The position numbers and the translations under genes are program-made. Of a DNA stretch of 64,000 nt, positions 16,753-25,168 are shown piece by piece (the stretch's first letter is position 1; every line of letters begins with the position of its first letter). Source of the DNA: Algoriphagus chordae (GTDB taxonomy: Bacteria; Bacteroidota; Bacteroidia; Cytophagales; Cyclobacteriaceae); assembly GCF_003254055.1 (NCBI RefSeq), contig NZ_QKZT01000002.1:248001-312000 (forward strand), read 5' to 3'. The notes beneath the pieces are model-generated. The model made no database searches and had not been told where the DNA came from. It saw only the letters and a list, made by a program, of their open reading frames with translations.

Positions 16753-18048
16753 CTAAAGTGAAATCAAATACCCTTTAAACTCCTCAAAGTCATTCCCCAA
16801 AACCTCCACTTTTTTCTCTCCATCCATAAAAGCAGCTAATCGCTCAGGAAGCTCAAGCTTCAAATTCAATGCTTTTTCTACGGTCTCCCTAAACTTCCCT
16901 GGATGTGCTGTTTCTAGAAACACTCCTTGATAATCAGAATTATCAGCCATAAAATCGGTCAATCCCAAATACCCTACAGCCCCATGGGGGTCCATGGTAT
17001 AGCCAGACTTTTCGACCTTTTGCATCACTTCTACAGTCGCTTCATCAGAGTAGAAATAGCCTTTTACATTTTCTTTTAGCAGCTGCTCATCATTCCCATA
17101 AAGGGCTAGTAAACGAGGGAAATTACTTGGGTTTCCTACATCCATGCTATTACTGATAGTAGCGATCGAAGACATCGAGTTGAAATCAGCTCCATTCAAA
17201 AAGTCAGGAACTACCTTATTTACATTTGTAGCTGCTACAAACTGGTCAATCAGCAAGCCCATTCTTTGCGCTAATATCCCCGCTGCGATATTCCCGAAAT
17301 TTCCAGAAGGAACTGCAAACGCTACTTTTTTATCGTTTTTAGGAAGTCGGGAAAAAGCATAGAAATAGTAAAGACACTGAGGAATCCAACGAGCCACATT
17401 GATAGAATTGGCCGAGGTAAGCAAAAGCTTTTCATTCAGCTCAGCATCCAAAAATGCTTCCTTCACCATTCGCTGGCAATCGTCAAAAACACCATCAACC
17501 TCCAGCGCAGTGATATTTTGTCCCAAGGTTGTGAACTGCTTTTCTTGAAGCTCACTCACTTTCCCCTTCGGGAAAAGAATTATCACTTCCACACCATCCA
17601 CTCCCAAGAAGCCATTCGCCACAGCAGATCCTGTATCACCAGAAGTCGCCACCAAGACTCGCACTTTCCGATCAGATTTCTCCATCAGCATGCTCATCAG
17701 TTTGGAACAGAATCTCGCTCCAAAATCCTTGAATGCCAGCGTAGGCCCATGAAAAAGCTCTAAGCTGTAGACATCTTCCTCCACCTTCACCAGCGGCGCG
17801 TCGAAAGTCAGTGTATGATCAACCAATTCTTTGATCTGTGCTTGACTTAATGCGGTGGAGAACAAGGCTCCAATCACCTCATAGCCGATTTCCTGAAAGC
17901 TCATTTCAGGAAACTTATCCAACAGGTCTTTCGCTAAAACAGGGATTTCCACTGGCATATAAAGCCCTTGATCTGGCGCCAAACCTCTAATGACTGCTTC
18001 GGCAAGATCTACTTGATGATCCGAATTATTTGTACTAAAAAATTTCAT
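16753..18048 (-). CDS. thrC: Threonine synthase
   Basis: A 431-residue PLP enzyme converting O-phosphohomoserine to threonine. The PLP lysine lies in FHGPTLAFKDFGARF near 98-112, and VATSGDTGSAVANGF near 132-146 is the phosphate-binding family signature. The ATG at 18048 is preferred over an in-frame TTG at 18066: it begins MKFFSTN as in the family and falls 4 nt after the thrB stop. It is the last gene of thrABC and its level should follow the leader upstream of thrA. Confidence 0.97.
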   Translation of the reverse strand: MKFFSTNNSDHQVDLAEAVIRGLAPDQGLYMPVEIPVLAKDLLDKFPEMSFQEIGYEVIGALFSTALSQAQIKELVDHTLTFDAPLVKVEEDVYSLELFHGPTLAFKDFGARFCSKLMSMLMEKSDRKVRVLVATSGDTGSAVANGFLGVDGVEVIILFPKGKVSELQEKQFTTLGQNITALEVDGVFDDCQRMVKEAFLDAELNEKLLLTSANSINVARWIPQCLYYFYAFSRLPKNDKKVAFAVPSGNFGNIAAGILAQRMGLLIDQFVAATNVNKVVPDFLNGADFNSMSSIATISNSMDVGNPSNFPRLLALYGNDEQLLKENVKGYFYSDEATVEVMQKVEKSGYTMDPHGAVGYLGLTDFMADNSDYQGVFLETAHPGKFRETVEKALNLKLELPERLAAFMDGEKKVEVLGNDFEEFKGYLISL

Positions 18049-18052
18049 AGGC

Positions 18053-18991
18053 TTATTTTTCTTCAATCAGGTATGCTCCTTTGGTATTTATCTCTGAGAA
18101 ATAAACATCTACACCGAGCCCAATACTGGAATAAACTTCTTTGGCAGCCGAAGCAATGGCTTGTGCTGTATCTTTTCCTTTAGAGAGTGCAAAAAGAGTA
18201 GGTCCCGAACCGGAAATACCCATCCCCAGGGCACCGGCTGTTTTGAGCGCTTCCCTTACTTCGTAGAAGCCCGGAAGCAACACTGCACGATATGGCTCCG
18301 CAATCACATCACGTAAGGATCTAGATATCAATTCAAAATCTCCTTCATAAAGTCCTGCAATCAAACCTGCAACATTTCCTGACTGGATAGTCGAATGCTT
18401 CATCGGTATCTTATCTCTAAGCACCGACCTAGAATCTGCCGTATTCAATTCATAATGTGGATGCAAAAGCGTGCAGTAAAGACCATTTGGAACTGGCAAC
18501 TTGATCACGTCCAGCGGATGATAATCACGGATAAGCACAAAACCACCCAATAAACTTGGGGCTACATTGTCAGCGTGAGCCGCTCCACAGGCGACTTTCT
18601 CCGCTTCGATCGCAAAAGGAAGCAAATTCTTTTTCTCAAATGGCCGACCTAGTAAACAATTGGCAGCTTCCAAAGCAGCAACGGCACTTGCCGCACTTGA
18701 GCCCATGCCTGAACCAAGCGGCAAACCTTTAGTGAGATAAATATCCATCCCCACCTGCTCATCCAATTCATCCAACATGGCCTGAATAGCTACTGCACAG
18801 GTGTTTTTCTTAGCCTCCAAGGGAAGCTTCCCTCCGTCTCCTTCTATCGAAACTACACGTAGTCCCGGCTCATCCTTTCGAATCAACTCAACGGTATCTC
18901 CCATCGCATCGATGGCGAAGCCCAGAATATCAAAACCACAAGAAACATTCGCAACTGTAGCTGGGGCAAAAGCTTTTACAGAACGTATCAT
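18053..18991 (-). CDS. thrB: Homoserine kinase
   Basis: A 312-residue GHMP-family kinase that phosphorylates homoserine. The ATP-binding signature LPLGSGMGSSAASAVAA is near residues 90-106, an N-terminal motif resembling AFAPATVANVSCGFD is at 8-22, and the C-terminal GISGSGPTLFAL near 260 completes the GHMP fold. Its ATG overlaps the thrA stop by 4 bp (ATGA), a hallmark of translational coupling, and thrC follows directly. Confidence 0.97.
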   Translation of the reverse strand: MIRSVKAFAPATVANVSCGFDILGFAIDAMGDTVELIRKDEPGLRVVSIEGDGGKLPLEAKKNTCAVAIQAMLDELDEQVGMDIYLTKGLPLGSGMGSSAASAVAALEAANCLLGRPFEKKNLLPFAIEAEKVACGAAHADNVAPSLLGGFVLIRDYHPLDVIKLPVPNGLYCTLLHPHYELNTADSRSVLRDKIPMKHSTIQSGNVAGLIAGLYEGDFELISRSLRDVIAEPYRAVLLPGFYEVREALKTAGALGMGISGSGPTLFALSKGKDTAQAIASAAKEVYSSIGLGVDVYFSEINTKGAYLIEEK

Positions 18992-21438
18992 TCTCGAGTG
19001 TAATTACCGATTCTAATCACATCTGCAAATACACCCGCAGCAGTTACATCTGCACCAGCACCAGGACCTCTGATGATCATAGGTCTATCACGATATCTAT
19101 CTGTAGTTAATAGAATCATATTATCACTTCCTCCCAATCCACTAAATGGATGCGAAAGTGGTACCGAATTCAATCCAACTTTTGCTTTTCCATTTTCAAG
19201 TGTAGCCATAAAACGGAGTTTCTCTCCCTTGCTTGCAGCTTCTTCTAGCATGTCAATAAATTCCTGATCATGCGTTTTTAGCTTTTCGAAAAATTCAGGA
19301 ACAGAAGCAGCATCCACACAGTCTTCTGGCACCATGCTTTGAATATCAATGGAATCAAACTCCAAATGCTGCTCAGCCTCACGACCCAAAATCAAGATTT
19401 TTCTAGCAACATCCATCCCACTCAAATCATCGCGTGGATCCGGCTCCGTAAACCCAAGTTCCTTAGCCTTCTTGACTACTTCAGAGAATGGTGTTCCGCT
19501 TTCAAGTTCGGAGAAAATATAATTCATAGAACCACTCAAAACCGCTTCGATCCTGATCACTCTATCTCCGGAAAGCATTAAATCCTGCAAGGTATTGATC
19601 ACAGGCAGTCCTGCAGCCACGTTAGTCTCATACAGGAATTTCACACCGCGTTTTTTCGCGATTCTCTTCAAATTCATATACTGCTCCATAGAGCCTGAAT
19701 TCGCCTTCTTATTTGGTGTAACGATAGCGACTTTTGCCTCCAAAATTTTCGAATAAAGCTCTGCTACGTCCTGACTAGCAGTACAATCCACAAATACAGA
19801 ATTGGAGAAATTCATTTCTTCCATGGTTCTGATAAACTTGCTCAAATCAGTTTTCTCATCTGATTCGCTCAAGGCATAAGGATCTTTTAAATCAAAGCCA
19901 TCTTCATGAAATGCCATGAATCTACTATTTGCCATACCATGAATCTGGATATCCAGCGCACTTTCTCCACGCAATTTTTGCTGTTGATTTGCTATCATCT
20001 TAATCAAGGCCTGTCCGATCAAGCCCACTCCCACTAAGAATACGTGGAGCACTTTATTCTCGGAAAGGAAAAATGCCTCGTGGAGCGCATTGAGCGCTTT
20101 TTGCAAATCTGGCTGTGGAATTACGGCCGAAATATTCAGCTCCGAACTCCCTTGAGCAATTGCCCCTACGTTAATGTTATTTCTGCCCAGCGCACGGAAC
20201 ATGCGTCCAGATGCACCTGGGTTTTGCTTCATATTTTCTCCTACTACAGCTACTGTGGCCAAATCATGAAGGAGATAAACTTCTTCCATTTCTCCGGATT
20301 TGATTTCATAGAAAAACTCCTTTTCAATCACCTCTTTCGCCAAGTAGGCTTCCTGAGTTTTGATTGCCAAGCAAATACTGTGTTCAGATGATGCCTGAGA
20401 AATCAACAAAATATTGATTCTTGCCTCGGACAATGCTTTGAAAACACGGCTAGTCCCGACGGTTGAGTCCAGCATGCCAGCTCCCTGCACAGTAACGATA
20501 GATATATTGGAAATAGAACTTATTCCCTTAATCAGCGCGCCTGGGCTTACTTCACCATTGATAAGAGTTCCTGGGTTTGCAGGCTCAAAAGTATTTTTGA
20601 TATAGATCGGGATGCTCTTACGCATCGCTGGCTGCATAGTCGCTGGGAAAATTACTTTGGCACCGAAATGCGAAAGCTCCATCGCCTCATTATAGCTCAA
20701 TTGCGGGATCGTAAATGCGGTATAAACCAATTTAGGATCCGAAGTCAGTACTCCTGACACATCAGTCCAGATTTCTAAGTTTTCCGCATCCAATGCTGCT
20801 GCGAAAATAGCGGCAGTGTAATCCGAGCCAGACCTGCCCAAGGTGGTCGTTTCTCCTTTGGCAGTGGAGGCAATAAATCCGGTGATCACCTTGATACCAT
20901 CATGGGTAGCAAAATAATCCTTGATCGCAGCATTAGTGACTTCAAAATCAACTTTCGCCTGTCCAAATCGATCATTGGTACGGATCACATCTCTAGCGTC
21001 TAGAAACTGGCTCTTCATGCCATTGCCACTCATGGACTCCGCCAAAATAAAGGCAGCTAAGCGCTCACCAAAACTGGCAACGTAATCGAGCGTACGAGCA
21101 GAATTTTCTTTGATCAGATAAATCCCATGGAAAAGATCTTCCAATTCTTTGAAGCGGACTTTCACAAAAGTCATCACCGTGGACTGGCTCTGGACGGCAA
21201 TTAGCTGACGTACAATAGTTAGGTGCTTTTCCTCCAGGCTTTGCAACAGCTCCCTATAGACCTCGTCTCCTTCTCGAGCAAGCTGCGCAATTTTAAGCAA
21301 GGTCTCCGTGACTCCACCAAATGCTGAAAAGACTATTGCGATCTCTTCCTGCTTTAGTTTGTGTTGAATGATAGAAAAAACACGTTGAATGTTTTCAGGG
21401 TTTGCTACCGATGAGCCACCAAACTTGATGATTTTCAT
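18988..21438 (-). CDS. thrA: Bifunctional aspartate kinase/homoserine dehydrogenase I
   Basis: An 816-residue fusion catalysing the first and third steps of the threonine branch. The aspartokinase half begins KFGGSSV at 5-11 and contains TTLGRSGSDYTAA; two ACT repeats occupy roughly 310-455 (VQGAGMLDSTVG and VGENMKQNPGASG). The homoserine dehydrogenase half starts at about 462 with the Rossmann motif VGLIGQAL, followed by TPNKKANSG, YETNVAAGLPVI and the catalytic EPDPRDDLSGMD segment. The length equals E. coli ThrA. The 89-nt space to the leader peptide stop suggests control by attenuation, with ACT-mediated feedback in addition. Confidence 0.97.
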   Translation of the reverse strand: MKIIKFGGSSVANPENIQRVFSIIQHKLKQEEIAIVFSAFGGVTETLLKIAQLAREGDEVYRELLQSLEEKHLTIVRQLIAVQSQSTVMTFVKVRFKELEDLFHGIYLIKENSARTLDYVASFGERLAAFILAESMSGNGMKSQFLDARDVIRTNDRFGQAKVDFEVTNAAIKDYFATHDGIKVITGFIASTAKGETTTLGRSGSDYTAAIFAAALDAENLEIWTDVSGVLTSDPKLVYTAFTIPQLSYNEAMELSHFGAKVIFPATMQPAMRKSIPIYIKNTFEPANPGTLINGEVSPGALIKGISSISNISIVTVQGAGMLDSTVGTSRVFKALSEARINILLISQASSEHSICLAIKTQEAYLAKEVIEKEFFYEIKSGEMEEVYLLHDLATVAVVGENMKQNPGASGRMFRALGRNNINVGAIAQGSSELNISAVIPQPDLQKALNALHEAFFLSENKVLHVFLVGVGLIGQALIKMIANQQQKLRGESALDIQIHGMANSRFMAFHEDGFDLKDPYALSESDEKTDLSKFIRTMEEMNFSNSVFVDCTASQDVAELYSKILEAKVAIVTPNKKANSGSMEQYMNLKRIAKKRGVKFLYETNVAAGLPVINTLQDLMLSGDRVIRIEAVLSGSMNYIFSELESGTPFSEVVKKAKELGFTEPDPRDDLSGMDVARKILILGREAEQHLEFDSIDIQSMVPEDCVDAASVPEFFEKLKTHDQEFIDMLEEAASKGEKLRFMATLENGKAKVGLNSVPLSHPFSGLGGSDNMILLTTDRYRDRPMIIRGPGAGADVTAAGVFADVIRIGNYTRE

Positions 21439-21526
21439 AATTATTACTACTGAAATTATTAACTTGAGAAATTAAAATTGGCCTAAATCTGGCCTGGGGG
21501 CGGGTACTTAATAGATATGGACGGGA
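21439..21526 (-). promoter_or_regulatory. Candidate threonine attenuator region between leader peptide and thrA
   Basis: After the leader peptide stop, a hairpin with stem ACGGG/CCCGT (21521-21525 and 21531-21535) spans the stop codon. ACGGG can instead pair with CCCG at about 21501-21505, and a GGCC/GGCC stem (21480-21483 and 21491-21494) is followed by AATTTTAATTT on the minus strand. Mutually exclusive structures fit attenuation, but the last stem is short and its T-tract interrupted, so the terminator itself is the weak point. Confidence 0.5.
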
Positions 21527-21592
21527 TCAACCCGTAATCGTGGTACCAATCCATGTCGTCATAGAAAAAGTGGTGCAGGCTCTCGCTTCCAT
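21527..21592 (-). CDS. thr operon leader peptide (thrL-like)
   Basis: A 21-codon open frame starting at the ATG at 21592 and ending at TGA 21529-21527, 88 nt before thrA. Seven of 21 residues are threonine and two isoleucine, concentrated in the last ten residues TTWIGTTITG. The length equals that of E. coli ThrL and the composition follows the same logic: ribosome stalling at Thr/Ile codons reports charged tRNA levels. An internal in-frame ATG at 21562 would give an 11-residue version that keeps the Thr/Ile core. Sequence outside the Thr/Ile stretch shows no relation to ThrL. It is too short for standard gene callers. Confidence 0.72.
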   Translation of the reverse strand: MEARACTTFSMTTWIGTTITG

Positions 21593-21804
21593 GGCTGGAA
21601 GTAGATCTAGGTCAGAAGAGATTTTTGCTGCAAATACCATAACTGGACAATTGACAGGACAATCTTACTGCCAAAATCTTTATTCCCCAAACAATCCATT
21701 AGAGTTTTTTGAAAAAAACCGAAACTCTGTTAGAAATAACTCAACAATTCCCTGAAAATCTGAAGATATAGTAGATTCGTTGCTTAAGTAGCTAAAAAGC
21801 AAAA

Positions 21805-21834
21805 TTGAATTTGGAATCAATTTGCCTATTTTAG
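21805..21834 (+). promoter_or_regulatory. Possible promoter of the META-domain gene
   Basis: TTG (21805-21807), 19-bp spacer, TATTTTAG (21827-21834; one mismatch), with the ATG at 21858. Confidence 0.45.
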
Positions 21835-21857
21835 TATAACACTAAACCCTGCACCTT

Positions 21858-22280
21858 ATGAGAGCTTTCAAAAACCTATCCTTTGGTCTTTTCTTCCTCC
21901 TGTTTGCAAGTTGCGGAAGTACCAAGGCCATCAATCCCATGAGCCTGCTAACAGGGAATAGCTGGTTGCTTTCCTCCCTTAAGAGCAATGGCTTAGACAT
22001 GAATCAATTTGTGGGCGGTATCCCTTCACTGAGTTTTTTAGACGGCGGCAAACTCGCTGGCTTCTCTGGATGCAACAATTTCTCAGGGAATTTCTCACTG
22101 GAAGGCACAGCCATCAAGCTTGACCCAGGAGCCATGACCAAGAAGATGTGTCCTGGCTCGGGAGAACAAGATTTCATTTCTGCCCTGTCCGAAGTAGGAG
22201 ATTTGAAAATTGAAAAGGACAAACTCACCTTACTTGATGGAGCTACCGAGTTGATGAGTTTTGTACCAAAGAAAGACTGA
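21858..22280 (+). CDS. META-domain lipoprotein (HslJ-like)
   Basis: A 140-residue envelope lipoprotein: signal peptide with lipobox LFASC (Cys19), then a single META domain. Typical features are NSWLLSSL near residue 34, GKLAGFSGCNNFSGNF near 66-80 and the paired MTKKMCPGSGEQDF segment near 95-108. HslJ-type META proteins are linked to heat shock and novobiocin resistance in E. coli, but their molecular role is unknown. It is divergent from the thr operon and convergent with the GreA-like gene (7 bp between stops). Confidence 0.87.
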   Translation: MRAFKNLSFGLFFLLFASCGSTKAINPMSLLTGNSWLLSSLKSNGLDMNQFVGGIPSLSFLDGGKLAGFSGCNNFSGNFSLEGTAIKLDPGAMTKKMCPGSGEQDFISALSEVGDLKIEKDKLTLLDGATELMSFVPKKD

Positions 22281-22287
22281 GTTAATG

Positions 22288-22743
22288 CTACTTCAGATCA
22301 GTGATCAAAATAGATCTTCCTCGGAATTCTATTTGATCACTTTTTTTGTGCCCAACCAAAATCTCACCAAGTGGGGAGTTTTTACTCAGCATAAAAAGCT
22401 TTTGTCCATCAACAATTAATTGTCCAAGACTGATAGAAATCAAATAGCTATCCGTACCAACTTGAACTAGACTTCCTTCCTGCACGGTAGCAGAGGGCTC
22501 TTTGATGGCTTGGAATCTGCATAATTCATCAAACTCGAAATTGGCTTGCTTAAGTTGATTCTCAACTGTCATAAGATCACGGGACATGGTTTCCCGGCCC
22601 GTCTCAAATTTGTCTCCGGCGCTACTTTTTGTATCCTCCAAAATCCCATCATTGATCGCCTTACGCTCGGCTTTCAGAAGGTTGATTTTTTCTTTCACCT
22701 GCGCTATCGCAGTCTGGTAGATTTTTTCTTTAAACGTATTCAT
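22288..22743 (-). CDS. GreA/GreB-related coiled-coil protein
   Basis: A 151-residue protein with a charged N-terminal helical hairpin (about 1-75, including SSAGDKFETGRETMSRDL) and a C-terminal domain ending in SPLGEILVGHKKSD, which recalls the GreA/GreB C-terminal domain that binds RNA polymerase. Such proteins are frequent in Bacteroidota and often mislabelled. Whether the helical hairpin can enter the RNA polymerase secondary channel is unknown. It lies 6 bp downstream of the NTF2-like gene on the same strand. The family resemblance is moderate and function is inferred. Confidence 0.65.
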   Translation of the reverse strand: MNTFKEKIYQTAIAQVKEKINLLKAERKAINDGILEDTKSSAGDKFETGRETMSRDLMTVENQLKQANFEFDELCRFQAIKEPSATVQEGSLVQVGTDSYLISISLGQLIVDGQKLFMLSKNSPLGEILVGHKKSDQIEFRGRSILITDLK

Positions 22744-22749
22744 AAATTA

Positions 22750-23208
22750 TCAAGAGCAGCCGTCTTTCCGGCGAGTATCGATGATGTAAACAATTTTCCA
22801 GCCTTCGGCCATTTTTACTAATTGAAAGGAATTCACGCCACAATGGCTGAATTTCTCATTGAAATAAAACTCATACGGAGTCCAAGCTGTTGCCAATGGC
22901 CCGTCTATAGTGATCTGGTAATCTGTGATTCTTTCGTCAAGCTTTGCCTCTGCAGGAAGACCAGCTATCCCCTTCACGAAATCAGCGACCGAACCAGCTT
23001 TCACCAGCCCAGTGTCACCCCTTGATTCTATAGTCTGCATGATTGAATTTTCTGAAAAAACAGCGGAAATCTGATCGGTGTTTTTTGCTCTCATTCCATC
23101 AAACAGAGATTCTATCACTGCTTTTACAGCATCTTTTTCTGTTTGTGAAAAGCCTGGCACAGTCACTAAAAGGGTGAATATCAGGAGTAAAATCGATTTA
23201 TTTTTCAT
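22750..23208 (-). CDS. Secreted NTF2-like (SnoaL/DUF4440-type) protein
   Basis: A 152-residue protein with a signal peptide (MKNKSILLLIFTLLVTVPGFSQ) and one NTF2-like alpha/beta barrel: helix VKAVIESLFDGMRAKN, FSENSIMQTIES, ITDYQITIDGPLATAWTPYEFYF, and the closing strand GWKIVYIIDTRRKDGC. These small barrels bind or process diverse small ligands; no catalytic residues are diagnostic. The ATG at 23208 is used because the upstream alternative at 23232 would run into the SDR gene and lengthen the signal n-region. Probably co-transcribed with the SDR gene upstream. Confidence 0.75.
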   Translation of the reverse strand: MKNKSILLLIFTLLVTVPGFSQTEKDAVKAVIESLFDGMRAKNTDQISAVFSENSIMQTIESRGDTGLVKAGSVADFVKGIAGLPAEAKLDERITDYQITIDGPLATAWTPYEFYFNEKFSHCGVNSFQLVKMAEGWKIVYIIDTRRKDGCS

Positions 23209-23218
23209 AACGATCGTA

Positions 23219-23896
23219 TTAAACTTCTCCATAAAGCTTGAAAGTCATATTGCGAAGCGCATGCATATTTACAGCATAATGCATTGCTTCGGCTATCTCA
23301 TCGGCACGAACCCACTTACTGAAATCTGCATCAGGCATCGACTCGCGATTGGGCGGCGTATCTATGATACTTGGCACAAACACATGAGCTCTAATTGGTG
23401 TATTCTTAGTTTCTTCACCTACTATTTCGGCAAGTGAAATCACTAATTTCTTACTCAAGGAATAGGCCAAAGTTCCACCAGCACTCTCGATTTGCAAAGC
23501 AGGTTTAGCGCCTACGAATAGGAAAGTACCTTTATCTTGCTTCTTCATGACTGGCAAAAAGCCTTTTACTAAATGGAATGCGGAGAAAAAATTCAAGGAA
23601 AACATTTTCTCTAGATCAGCCTGGCTGGTTTCTTCTATTCCTCCCATCGCAAATCCTCCGACTAAAAAGGCCAAGGCGTCTAGACTTCCGTATTGCAAAT
23701 GATACTCTTTGATAAATTCGGCAACTGCTTTTTCATCCGTCACATCTACCTCGTAGCTATCATCAGCTTCTTCTACCAAGTGACCTCTGCCAGGATGTAG
23801 TAAGGCAATAATATGATATCCTTCTCGCTTGAACTTCTCAACTACTGCGGAACCCAAATTCCCTCCTGCGCCTGTGATAATGATATTTCTACTCAT
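23219..23896 (-). CDS. Short-chain dehydrogenase/reductase
   Basis: A 225-residue SDR. The NAD(P)-binding motif TGAGGNLG is near 7-14 and the catalytic tyrosine/lysine pair in YSLSKK near 150-155, with a preceding structural VGAKPAL stretch. No serine is obvious in the usual catalytic position in the segment I read, so activity should not be taken for granted. The substrate is unknown. It is divergent from the MscS gene and followed by the NTF2-like gene. Confidence 0.82.
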   Translation of the reverse strand: MSRNIIITGAGGNLGSAVVEKFKREGYHIIALLHPGRGHLVEEADDSYEVDVTDEKAVAEFIKEYHLQYGSLDALAFLVGGFAMGGIEETSQADLEKMFSLNFFSAFHLVKGFLPVMKKQDKGTFLFVGAKPALQIESAGGTLAYSLSKKLVISLAEIVGEETKNTPIRAHVFVPSIIDTPPNRESMPDADFSKWVRADEIAEAMHYAVNMHALRNMTFKLYGEV

Positions 23897-23955
23897 ACTA
23901 GTCCAAAATTCTTTCTGATATTTGTTAAAATTAGGCTTAATTTTTCGAAAACGAT

Positions 23956-24849
23956 ATGAATCAACTCAAAAGCATCATCAAGAATCAGGAAAACAAGCGT
24001 AGGAGAAATTTCCTTTTTAAGCTGCTTTTACTCCTAATTTTGATTGTAGGTTTCGAATCAAATACTTGGCTTACACCTTTTTTGGATCGCTATACCATTC
24101 TAGCTAATATAGTTCGCGCTTCGATCTTCCTGATCAGTGGAAACCTGATCATCTCACTTGCCCGAATTATCACGCTTCAGTTTTATCTCAAAAGAACGGA
24201 GGATTCCAGAGTGCAACCCAACTTCGTGATAGGCATTGATCGTCTCGCGACCTTGCTGAATATGATAGTTATCTTGGTGACGGTTATGCTACTTTTTGGT
24301 GTAGAACCATTAAAATTTCTCACAAGTATTACGATTGTCGCAGCGGCAATTGCCTTACTGACCAAGGAGTACATTACCAATATTGTGAACGGTCTGATAA
24401 TCATGTTTTCCGATCAATTGGAGATCGGAGACAAGATTTTAGTCGGTAATAATGTGGGCTTTATCAGAGACATCACACTCATCAATATGGAGCTCAAAAG
24501 TGAAACAGGCGAAATCATCATTGTTCCAAATACGCTGGTTCTAACCTCTGAGGTAGTGAATTACTCGAAGAACAATTCTCATCAGGTCATCTTAGATTCC
24601 GAGATTCCATTTTATTCAGTCATTCAATTAAATGATTTGGAAAAAACACTGAATGAGTCACTCTCTGGCTTCTCAGACTATGTGTTTGTGGAAGGAGCAC
24701 AACTGAACGTGATCGAGCGAAAACCTGAAAGCGTCATCATTCGATATCAGTTTCCAATCAAATCAGGAGAAAAAGTCGTAGAAAAGTCTGTCAATAAAGC
24801 AATTAACCAAGCCTTAATCAACTGGTCTCATGAAACCCGAAAAGCCTAA
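23956..24849 (+). CDS. MscS-family mechanosensitive channel
   Basis: A 297-residue inner-membrane channel. Two N-terminal spans (residues about 20-38 and 48-75) precede a third segment with IVAAAIALLTKEYITNIVNGLIIM, the pore-lining TM3 and its hinge, and then the cytoplasmic beta domain (IGDKILVGNNVGFIRDITLINMELKSETGEIIIVPN). It is a minimal MscS-type protein that would open under hypo-osmotic shock. The end overlaps the alkyltransferase-like gene by 20 bp, so the two are co-transcribed, without an obvious functional link. Confidence 0.9.
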   Translation: MNQLKSIIKNQENKRRRNFLFKLLLLLILIVGFESNTWLTPFLDRYTILANIVRASIFLISGNLIISLARIITLQFYLKRTEDSRVQPNFVIGIDRLATLLNMIVILVTVMLLFGVEPLKFLTSITIVAAAIALLTKEYITNIVNGLIIMFSDQLEIGDKILVGNNVGFIRDITLINMELKSETGEIIIVPNTLVLTSEVVNYSKNNSHQVILDSEIPFYSVIQLNDLEKTLNESLSGFSDYVFVEGAQLNVIERKPESVIIRYQFPIKSGEKVVEKSVNKAINQALINWSHETRKA

Positions 24850-25168
24850 TTATTTCGATTTGGTGTATCAAGTAGTTCGCTTGATTCCGAGCGGAAGAGT
24901 GACCAATTATGGATCCATTGCTCAGTATTTGGGAATAAAAAGTGGAGCCAGAATGGTGGGCTATGCTATGAATGCTGCCCATACCATGGCAGATGTGCCA
25001 GCACATCGCGTGGTAAACAGTCAGGGATTATTGACAGGAAAAGAACACTTTGAAACTTCTACCAAAATGCAGGAATTACTGGAAAAAGAGGGAGTCAAAG
25101 TCGTAAAAGACAAAGTTCAGAATTTTGATAAAGTATATTGGAATCCAGATGTAGAGTTGGCGCTGTAA
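24830..25168 (+). CDS. Alkyltransferase-like protein (MGMT fold, PAHR motif)
   Basis: A 112-residue protein consisting only of the DNA-binding domain of O6-alkylguanine transferases. The helix-turn-helix and arginine finger region is GRVTNYGSIAQYLGIKSGARMVGYAM. The active-site motif is PAHRVV instead of PCHRV, so the acceptor cysteine is replaced by alanine. This is the diagnostic state of ATL proteins, which bind alkylated guanines and flag them for nucleotide excision repair. It overlaps the mscS-like gene and meets the symporter gene stop-to-stop at 25168/25169. Confidence 0.92.
   Translation: MKPEKPNYFDLVYQVVRLIPSGRVTNYGSIAQYLGIKSGARMVGYAMNAAHTMADVPAHRVVNSQGLLTGKEHFETSTKMQELLEKEGVKVVKDKVQNFDKVYWNPDVELAL

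Noticed and set aside
21540-21755. Plus-strand 71-residue frame opposite the thr leader
   Set aside because: It is antisense to the Thr-rich leader and shows no domain or signal.
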